A DNA stretch of 64,000 bases from Bacillus sp. OxB-1 (lineage in GTDB: Bacteria; Bacillota; Bacilli; Bacillales_A; Planococcaceae). The position numbers and the translations under genes were made by a program. Numbering within the stretch: the first letter of the stretch is position 1; each line of letters starts with the position of its first letter. Where the stretch lies: positions 2,863,001 to 2,927,000 of the forward strand of contig NZ_AP013294.1 of NCBI RefSeq assembly GCF_000829195.1, written 5' to 3'. Shown here piece after piece: positions 58,120-64,000 of this stretch. The notes beneath the pieces were generated by a model. It was given only the letters and a program-made list of their open reading frames with translations, searched no databases and was not told the origin of the DNA.

Positions 58120-59220
58120 TTACGGAAAGAGGAGCCAAGCTTCTTTCTCCCCTGTTTCGGTATGGATCAACGTTTCAGAAGTAAAGCCAGTCAGGCATCT
58201 CTTTCCAGAGGGGGAACAACGCGGCAGGACAGCTTCCACATCTTCCGCGACTACTTTTTGTTGCCTCCCTTTCATTTGGATTAGTTGCATAGGTGATTGC
58301 AGTTCATCGATCAGGCCGCCTGTCTCGGGAGAAATCAGAAACAGCTCATCATCCGCTACCCATGCAATCTCCGAAATTACCCACTCCGAATAATTGCTGA
58401 CGGCCGGCAACTTCCATTGATGCCGAATCGTTCCATCAGTCTCCATCCACGTGTAAACCGCTTCATCTTTTTCATCAATCCGAACAACGAGGAGGCTGTC
58501 ACGGTACGTGTCGAAATACACAATGTCCGAAAGCTCCAAATCGCGCTGATTCCCCGTTGCCGGATCATAAATTTGGATAGTCCCCCCATCCAGCGCATGG
58601 TCTTCGACATGGCTGAATGCGATGGAATTTTTGCCGAACCACTTTGGAAAAGGATCTTCGAGTTCGACCAACTCCAAATAATTCTCATGTCCGTCATATA
58701 GAAACAGATCAAAGGACCAATCTTCATGGAAGGCCGTCAACAAGATTTGATATGGATCCGAATCATTCCATTCAATACCCAGCTCGGAAGATTCGACAAC
58801 GATTTCATCTTCCACAGTGCCTTCCATGGAAAGGATTTTCACAGTCGCAGAAAGAGGATTATCGCTCGTATGTATGAGAAGAAATTCTTTTGAAGGATGG
58901 ATCAATACATCGATAATGATCGACGGATCCTCGTAGATCGTTTCGATAGCACCGGTTGTCATATTGAAAGTTTTAACTTCGTAAAGGTCTTCCTTTTTCT
59001 CAACATAGACCACTTCTTCATCGGACAGCCAGTCTGCCACGAAATGGAAAGACTCCAAATCTACATCCAATTGATGCAGATTCCGATTCACTTCTTCCAC
59101 TTGCTGCTCGGGCGGTTCTGTTATGACCGGACTCTCCTCCGCCTGTTCGACCGGTTCGCCTTTACACCCTGCCAGCCATAAGGTTGTTGCTATACTTAAA
59201 GCAAGCAACCACTTTTTCAA
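58120..59220 (-). CDS. yqgU: Lipoprotein YqgU-like
   Basis: The 366 aa protein has a lipoprotein signal (LWLAGCKGEP, lipobox LAGC) and a beta-propeller-like body (WLSDEEVVYVEKKEDLYEVK, HPSKEFLLIHTSDNPLSATV). Position matches YqgU of Bacillus. It is anchored on the outer face of the membrane; function unknown. Confidence 0.82.
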   Translation of the reverse strand: MKKWLLALSIATTLWLAGCKGEPVEQAEESPVITEPPEQQVEEVNRNLHQLDVDLESFHFVADWLSDEEVVYVEKKEDLYEVKTFNMTTGAIETIYEDPSIIIDVLIHPSKEFLLIHTSDNPLSATVKILSMEGTVEDEIVVESSELGIEWNDSDPYQILLTAFHEDWSFDLFLYDGHENYLELVELEDPFPKWFGKNSIAFSHVEDHALDGGTIQIYDPATGNQRDLELSDIVYFDTYRDSLLVVRIDEKDEAVYTWMETDGTIRHQWKLPAVSNYSEWVISEIAWVADDELFLISPETGGLIDELQSPMQLIQMKGRQQKVVAEDVEAVLPRCSPSGKRCLTGFTSETLIHTETGEKEAWLLFP

Positions 59221-59262
59221 ATCCGCTCCCTCCTTTTCAATAAATTACCTATTAATTTGTTG

Positions 59263-59294
59263 AAAAAAGACTGCACGGAGGAATCTCCGTGCAG
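59263..59294 (-). terminator. Terminator of the LtaS-type gene
   Basis: On the minus strand CTGCACGGAG ATTC CTCCGTGCAG, a perfect 10 bp stem, is followed by TCTTTTTT. Confidence 0.9.
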
Positions 59295-59301
59295 AATCCT
59301 T

Positions 59302-61203
59302 TTATTCTTTCTTCTTTTCACTCGGAGTGATGTAAGATTTGTTTCCTTCCTCTTTAAAACGGAGCAAGTCTCCATTGATAATCATATCCGAATAGCCAAG
59401 TTCAGTGATTGCGCGCTCCACGTAAGGTTCACATAGTGCAAGATCGATTTCTTCTCCTGTCCCCGCATCGTAGCAGACTTCCTGGGTATAGACATACTCG
59501 TCTGTCACCAATCGTCCATCCCGGAAAATGACGAACTCCTCATGATCTGGTGAGAACAAATCCTCTCCCAGCTGCATGTCTTTTTTCGTATCGATACCGA
59601 GAAGATGAAGGAGGGTCGGTCTTAAATCGAGTTGTCCAGAAAGTTCACTTTTCACTTCGCCTTTCCCGTATCCCGGAATATGGATAAAGAGAGGAACTTT
59701 CTGCAAGACGGCATTGTCATATGGCGTGATTTCCTTGTCCAAATACATCCCCATTGCCTTATTATGGTTTTCGGAAATACCATAATGGTCGCCATACATG
59801 ATGATAATGGAGTTTTCATACAGGCCGCTTTCCTTCAATTTCTCAAAGAACACTTTGACAGCTTCATCCATGTAACGGACTGTCTGGAAATATTTGTTCA
59901 ACGTATTGGAATTGGACGTATATGCCGGAATCAGCATATCTTCCTCATCCAAGTCGAACGGATGATGGTTCGTCAATGTGATCATTCGGGAAGCGAACGG
60001 CTGTGGCATCTCTTTCATCAGCTCAACCGATTGTTCAAAGAAAGGGATGTCTTTCATTCCCCAGTTGACAGCCTGGCCTTCTTCGATTTCATAACTTTCC
60101 ACATCGTAAAATTTCTGTATGCCGAGCGCTTGGTACATGATGTCCCGATTCCAGAAGCTTCGATTGTTTGCGTGCATTACATTGGTGAAGTATCCATTTT
60201 CCGCAAGTCGCTCAGATAGCGCCTGGTACGTATTCCCGCTGTTCGTGAAGAATACCGCACCCCCGTTTCGGCCATAGAGGGAGTTCTCCACAATGAATTC
60301 CGAATCCGACGTTTTCCCTAGACCTGTTTGATGATAGAAATTATCAAAATAAAACGTATCCGGATCCTTTGTCAGTTCATTCAAAAACGGCGTAATGACA
60401 TGGCCGTCCATTTCGTTATTGATGACAAAGTTTTGCAGTGATTCCAAAGAGACGAAGATCACGTTCCGTCCTTCAGCAACTCCGTACATGTCCGGGTCCG
60501 GTTCGGCATAGTTTGCGGAAATATAGTTTCCGACCTCCGCAAGCTCACTTCCGTCAGCAAGCGCGCGTTGGGCATGGGACTTCGACTGGACGAACAGGTC
60601 GTATATATGATAGTTATACGCCCCGATGTTTTTCACCAGCAGCTCCCTGTCGAAGCTGCGCGTCAGCAATTGAGGCCTTTCTGTCTCGGCCAGCCCCAAG
60701 TTGACCATCATAATCGCGGCAGTGACGACAAAATAGAGTTTGCGTCCGATATTTCCATTGCGGACAGCATGAGACTGCTCAGGGATAAATTTCATAGCTA
60801 GCAGCACAATAAAAAAGTCCGTGAAAAAGAAAATATCCGTCATCTGGATATTGGCTGTCACCGATGAAGATAGGTCTCCGAAATTGCTTGTTTGCATCAG
60901 AACGGGCAAGGTGATGAAATCATTGAAGAACCGGTAGAACACCGCATTGCTGAACATGATGATGGAAGTGATCAAACTGACAGTCAATATATATCGGTTG
61001 CGAGTTTTAGTCCTTTTAATGAATAAAGATAATCCATAGATGAATAATAGAAAACTGAGGGGATTCATAAAAAGAATGAATTCCTGCATCAAATTATCAA
61101 TTTTCATGTTAAAACTGGTCAAATAGCCAAAATATGTGGTAAGCCATGTGGCGATGATCGCGATGGCGAGAACGGAGTGTTTTGGCCAAGATAATTTTCT
61201 CAT
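59302..61203 (-). CDS. Lipoteichoic acid synthase family protein (YqgS-like)
   Basis: The 633 aa protein has five N-terminal membrane helices (residues 1-180) and an extracellular sulfatase/phosphoglycerol transferase domain with VIFVSLESLQNF, the catalytic Thr in GLGKTSDSEF (about 300), MYGDHYGISE and the final metal site. LtaS enzymes polymerise glycerol phosphate onto the lipid anchor. The place in the yqg cluster matches YqgS; which LtaS paralogue dominates cannot be told. Confidence 0.93.
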   Translation of the reverse strand: MRKLSWPKHSVLAIAIIATWLTTYFGYLTSFNMKIDNLMQEFILFMNPLSFLLFIYGLSLFIKRTKTRNRYILTVSLITSIIMFSNAVFYRFFNDFITLPVLMQTSNFGDLSSSVTANIQMTDIFFFTDFFIVLLAMKFIPEQSHAVRNGNIGRKLYFVVTAAIMMVNLGLAETERPQLLTRSFDRELLVKNIGAYNYHIYDLFVQSKSHAQRALADGSELAEVGNYISANYAEPDPDMYGVAEGRNVIFVSLESLQNFVINNEMDGHVITPFLNELTKDPDTFYFDNFYHQTGLGKTSDSEFIVENSLYGRNGGAVFFTNSGNTYQALSERLAENGYFTNVMHANNRSFWNRDIMYQALGIQKFYDVESYEIEEGQAVNWGMKDIPFFEQSVELMKEMPQPFASRMITLTNHHPFDLDEEDMLIPAYTSNSNTLNKYFQTVRYMDEAVKVFFEKLKESGLYENSIIIMYGDHYGISENHNKAMGMYLDKEITPYDNAVLQKVPLFIHIPGYGKGEVKSELSGQLDLRPTLLHLLGIDTKKDMQLGEDLFSPDHEEFVIFRDGRLVTDEYVYTQEVCYDAGTGEEIDLALCEPYVERAITELGYSDMIINGDLLRFKEEGNKSYITPSEKKKE

Positions 61204-61335
61204 TCCTTATCTCCCTTTCAATTTTTTCTGTACGATAGATGTCATATATAACCTGGATCACTCCAACACCCGCTACCTATTAGACGGATGGAAAGCCGGA
61301 AAGTTTCATTATCTAATGACATAGCGAAAAAAGAC

Positions 61336-61539
61336 CTATGAATCCTTTGACTTCCACTTGGTCAATTCCGCCCGTAGAACTAGAGTTGCCTCTAAATATT
61401 CTTCCTTGGGCACTAACCCGGAATCATACAGATCCTTTATTTCCGATTGCATCATTTCCAAATCCGCTTTTCTGTCTCCTGTATATATATAAATTCCGAA
61501 GCGTTTTAAAAGACCTACCACTTTTAGAAGATTTGCCAT
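61336..61539 (-). CDS. yqgQ: YqgQ-like small protein (DUF910)
   Basis: The 67 aa protein (MANLLKVVGLLKRFGIYIYT) has the DUF910 pattern GDRKADLEMMQSEIKDLYDS. ATG 61539 overlaps the yqgN stop. It resembles a small nucleic-acid-binding fold in structural surveys; function uncertain. Confidence 0.88.
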   Translation of the reverse strand: MANLLKVVGLLKRFGIYIYTGDRKADLEMMQSEIKDLYDSGLVPKEEYLEATLVLRAELTKWKSKDS

Positions 61540-62114
61540 CAGTGCATCCCCTTTCGGCAAATGATGACTTCCTCTTCAGTGAAAATCTTCGGTACTGGAA
61601 TATCATGTTCTTCCAAAGGAACATTGTGCCCCGTCTGACACTTGAAAGCAAGCGAAATCATCTCGCCATCATAATCGGACAAATACCGATCATAATAACC
61701 GCCACCGAAACCGATCCGATACCCAGCTGGTGAATACAGAACACCCGGCACGATCTGTAAGTCAATGTCCCCTTTTCCAACCTGCATCGTCAGATCCACA
61801 ATCGGTTCCTTCAGATCCATGTAGACTGTCTCCAAGTCATCCAAAGAGGCAATGAGCCGGAAATCCATTTCCCTTGTAGAGCGTATGCATTTCGGTACTG
61901 CAATCTTTTTTCCGGCTTCCCACGAAGCCTGGATCAACGGAATCGTGTTTACCTCCGGAAATCTCGAAACAGTGATACCGATAACCTTGGCATTCCTGAA
62001 TTCCTCAGAACCTAACACGCTTTCAGTGATTTTCTCTGAGAGGCGTTGATAGGTGGAACGCTCCATCTCTTTCAGCAATTCCAGCATCTGGTTGCGGAGA
62101 AATTTTTTACTCAT
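61539..62114 (-). CDS. yqgN: 5-formyltetrahydrofolate cyclo-ligase
   Basis: The 191 aa protein converts 5-formyl-THF to 5,10-methenyl-THF with ATP. It has the N-terminal MSKKFLRNQMLELL, the VPGVLYSPAGYRIGFGGGYYDRYL loop region (split: VPGVLYSPAG and GFGGGYYDRYL) and the Lys/Arg residues of the family. The ATG at 62114 has GGGGG upstream. Confidence 0.92.
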   Translation of the reverse strand: MSKKFLRNQMLELLKEMERSTYQRLSEKITESVLGSEEFRNAKVIGITVSRFPEVNTIPLIQASWEAGKKIAVPKCIRSTREMDFRLIASLDDLETVYMDLKEPIVDLTMQVGKGDIDLQIVPGVLYSPAGYRIGFGGGYYDRYLSDYDGEMISLAFKCQTGHNVPLEEHDIPVPKIFTEEEVIICRKGMH

Positions 62115-62137
62115 TACTATACCCCCAATTTGAAATG

Positions 62138-62165
62138 AAAAAACCAAAACCCGTGAAGGTTTTGG
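62138..62165 (-). terminator. Terminator after rpmG
   Basis: On the minus strand CCAAAACC TTCACG GGTTTTGG is followed by TTTTTTC. It separates rpmG from yqgN. Confidence 0.85.
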
Positions 62166-62174
62166 CCATGGCGA

Positions 62175-62324
62175 TTATTTCGTTTCACGGTGCAAAGTTT
62201 GTTTTTTGTCACGTGAGCAATATTTTTTCATTTCAAGACGTTCCGGGTTGTTACGCTTGTTTTTCTTTGAAATATAGTTGCGCTCGCCGCATTCTGTGCA
62301 AGCAAGTGTAATGTTTACGCGCAT
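62175..62324 (-). CDS. rpmG: Ribosomal protein L33
   Basis: The 49 aa protein ([20 protein letters not shown]) is bL33 with one complete C-x2-C knuckle; the second pair is reduced to YCSR, as in RpmGA of Bacillus. Start at 62324 has GGAGGG upstream. Its place upstream of yqgN matches B. subtilis. Confidence 0.95.
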   Translation of the reverse strand: MRVNITLACTECGERNYISKKNKRNNPERLEMKKYCSRDKKQTLHRETK

Positions 62325-62498
62325 TGTTATCCCTCCCACTCATCAGGAATAGTAAAAGTAATATGAGCATGATTTATACGACTTTATAATTGTACCATAT
62401 CAGCTCGAGATGTCCAGTGGGAAATTTGAAATTTCCTAACGGGAAGGCATATGATACTATGGGGAAAAGGTATTTTTTTTTGGAGGATTGATCGCTCG

Positions 62499-62876
62499 AT
62501 GGATATCCCATTATTATTACTCGGCATAGGACTTATCCTGGTCATCGCTTCTTTTTTCGTCAGAGGCTCGAATGGACGTTACGCCGATGAATTGGAGAAA
62601 ATTTCAATCAGCCTGCACCAAGAGACGAATCATTTGAAGAAAAGGTTGAAAACCGTAGAAGAGGAACTAATGATCGGAATTGGCGGAAGTCCCAACTTGC
62701 CGGTGAATTCCACGCACGTGAAAAAAACGGCACCGAAACCGATTCACGAAATCATCGTCAATCAAATTCTTTCACTTCATGCGCAAGGTTATACGATCGG
62801 CGAGATTGCCATACGTTCCTCTCTGAGCAACGAAGACGTCATCCATGTACTCAGTTCACGGGGGATGCTGAAATGA
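62499..62876 (+). CDS. Small membrane-anchored protein with C-terminal HTH-like segment
   Basis: The 125 aa protein has one N-terminal helix (IPLLLLGIGLILVIASFFVR), a coiled coil (about 30-60) and a C-terminal GYTIGEIAIRSSLSNEDVIH segment that looks like a helix-turn-helix (DUF6115-like). It overlaps the next gene (ATGATGA). Function unknown. Confidence 0.75.
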   Translation: MDIPLLLLGIGLILVIASFFVRGSNGRYADELEKISISLHQETNHLKKRLKTVEEELMIGIGGSPNLPVNSTHVKKTAPKPIHEIIVNQILSLHAQGYTIGEIAIRSSLSNEDVIHVLSSRGMLK

Positions 62877-63367
62877 TGAAAGAATTGTTGCGTACGATCG
62901 GAATCGGCTGTCTCGTCGCGGGTGGCGTTCTTTATTTTACAGGGCAAGCGGAAAACCCGTCCGATTCGGATTCGGAGATCCTGCAATCAAAACTGGAGAA
63001 GACCGAAGAAGAGTTGGCACGGGCGAAAGAGGCCTTGGCAATGATTCAAACCTCTTCTTCGACGGATCAGCTCCCTTCCCGCCCGGCTGAACAAGAAACA
63101 AAACGAGAACAGGCGGTGCCGCCCGGGGATGAGCAGCCAGCTTCCTCAAAAGATCCCGTTAAAACTGTCTTAGCAATACAACCCGGGTCCAATTCAACAA
63201 CCGTTTCCACTGCTTTGGAGAGGCTCGGAATCGTCAAGGATGGCAATGAATTTGAAATGTACTTGGTTTCACAAAAATTGGCCGGCAAAATCCAGATCGG
63301 AGAGTATGAGCTCGATTCGACAATGGATTACAAAACTATCGCCAGGACCATCACCTCGCCGAAATGA
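62873..63367 (+). CDS. Membrane protein with MltG-like LysM subdomain
   Basis: The 164 aa protein has an N-terminal helix (GIGCLVAGGVLYFTG), a coiled coil and a C-terminal domain (IQPGSNSTTVSTALERLGIV, KIQIGEYELDSTMDYKTIAR) that resembles the LysM-like subdomain of the lytic transglycosylase MltG. The catalytic part is absent. Convergent to a PBP2-type gene, so a role in cell wall growth is a reasonable guess. Confidence 0.75.
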   Translation: MMKELLRTIGIGCLVAGGVLYFTGQAENPSDSDSEILQSKLEKTEEELARAKEALAMIQTSSSTDQLPSRPAEQETKREQAVPPGDEQPASSKDPVKTVLAIQPGSNSTTVSTALERLGIVKDGNEFEMYLVSQKLAGKIQIGEYELDSTMDYKTIARTITSPK

Positions 63368-63411
63368 AAACAACACCCGCCAGGCAGCCAAAGCCGTTCG
63401 GGTGTTGTTTT
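63367..63411. terminator. Bidirectional terminator
   Basis: AAAACAACACCCG pairs perfectly with CGGGTGTTGTTTT (13 bp), flanked by A and T runs, between the convergent genes. Confidence 0.85.
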
Positions 63412-63412
63412 A

Positions 63413-64000
63413 CTATTTGGCAAGATCCTTTTCGTATGCCGGTTTAATCGTTATGGCAACATCCGATTCATCTTCTTGCAGCCGCTTTTCCTTCAACTCG
63501 AAATATTTCTTGACGGCCGCTTCAGCCAATGAATTATTCGGATAGGCGTAACCGCCGCTAGTATAGGTGGATACGTGCGGTACGAGGACGGCATAGGCGA
63601 TTTCAGGATTTTCATAAGGCGCGAAGCCTACGTGGGCAACCGAAATTGTCTGCGTCCCCCATAGACTGCGGTCTTCCCCTTCGTAATAACCGGATTGGGC
63701 AGTCCCTGTCTTCCCTCCTGCATCAAATCCGGCGCCATCAAAGAGGCCTCTTGCCGTCCCTCTAGGACCGTAATACGTATAATACATCCCTTGCTTCACT
63801 CTGGCGATCTCTTCATCGCTATTCGCAATCCTGTTGAGAACGACCGGTTCCATCTCTTGCAGGAGCGGTCCGAATGTCTGTCCGTCCGGAGATGGTTCGT
63901 AGACGGCTTTCAACACTTTCGGAGCGACCCGATAACCGCCGTTCGCGATGGTCGAAACATATTGGGCAAGTTGCAGCGGGGTGTACGTATCGAACTGTCC
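63413..64000 (-). CDS. Class B penicillin-binding protein (PBP2 type), C-terminal part
   Basis: The frame continues to the right edge without a start (GQFDTYTPLQLAQYVSTIAN, then the K-T-G motif in GGKTGTAQSG). It is the end of a transpeptidase domain; the active-site Ser-x-x-Lys is outside the window. Position after yqgN-rpmG fits pbpA (PBP2A, elongation). Confidence 0.92.
   Translation of the reverse strand, partial: GQFDTYTPLQLAQYVSTIANGGYRVAPKVLKAVYEPSPDGQTFGPLLQEMEPVVLNRIANSDEEIARVKQGMYYTYYGPRGTARGLFDGAGFDAGGKTGTAQSGYYEGEDRSLWGTQTISVAHVGFAPYENPEIAYAVLVPHVSTYTSGGYAYPNNSLAEAAVKKYFELKEKRLQEDESDVAITIKPAYEKDLAK

Overview
The window is a piece of a low-to-mid GC Firmicutes chromosome (Bacillales). 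The ends carry a Bacillus-type gene neighbourhood: gcvT-gcvPA-gcvPB, aroK, the comG competence operon and the yqgY/X/W/U/S/Q/N-rpmG-pbpA cluster. The protein sequences look most like Planococcaceae (Sporosarcina/Planococcus relatives), but that placement is a judgement from memory, not a search.

Layout. 1-2739 is the glycine cleavage operon (minus strand), preceded by a tandem glycine riboswitch and its terminator (2764-2955). 3148-5310 holds aroK and the distal comG genes (comGG, GF, GE, GD and the 3' part of comGC). 5300-54291 is a complete 49 kb prophage inserted inside comGC. 54281-56384 resumes the comG operon with the first 17 codons of comGC, then comGB and comGA. 56740-64000 is the conserved yqg region: DUF2626, YqgX hydrolase, DUF2759, YqgU lipoprotein, an LtaS-type sulfatase, YqgQ, 5-formyl-THF cyclo-ligase, ribosomal protein L33, two small membrane proteins and the C-terminal part of a class B penicillin-binding protein.

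Prophage. Read on the minus strand from right to left, the lytic programme is: immunity switch (repressor at 48136 on plus, Cro-like gene at 47980 on minus, three matching operators between them), antirepressor, early regulators, a recombination and replication block (RecE-like nuclease, its partner, DnaD-like initiator with internal repeats, DnaC-like loader, SSB, dUTPase, RecU), a run of very small genes overlapping by ATGA, an ArpU-type late activator, terminase, SPP1-type portal and MuF protein, scaffold, capsid E, connectors, a PBSX(Xkd)-type contractile tail with a programmed -1 frameshift, baseplate, fibres, holins and an M23 endolysin. The phage is therefore a temperate myovirus. The plus-strand right arm carries lysogeny genes: repressor, a membrane-anchored protein, an ImmA-like protein, an AT-rich two-gene cassette (nucleoid-associated NA37-like protein plus a membrane protein) and the tyrosine integrase. 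The left arm carries a secreted ComEC-type metallo-beta-lactamase with a DUF3006 partner, and an SOS-controlled YolD module.

How it fits together. Integration uses an 11 bp core (GATCATCATTT) that lies over the conserved Met-Met-Ile of the ComGC pilin. The lysogen should lack a functional major pseudopilin and should be non-transformable until excision restores the gene exactly. The most interesting candidates are the NA37/membrane cassette at 50288-52875 (possible uncharacterised defence or exclusion system), the link between comGC disruption and a phage-encoded secreted ComEC-like enzyme, and three short plus-strand promoter-terminator units opposite the early operon.
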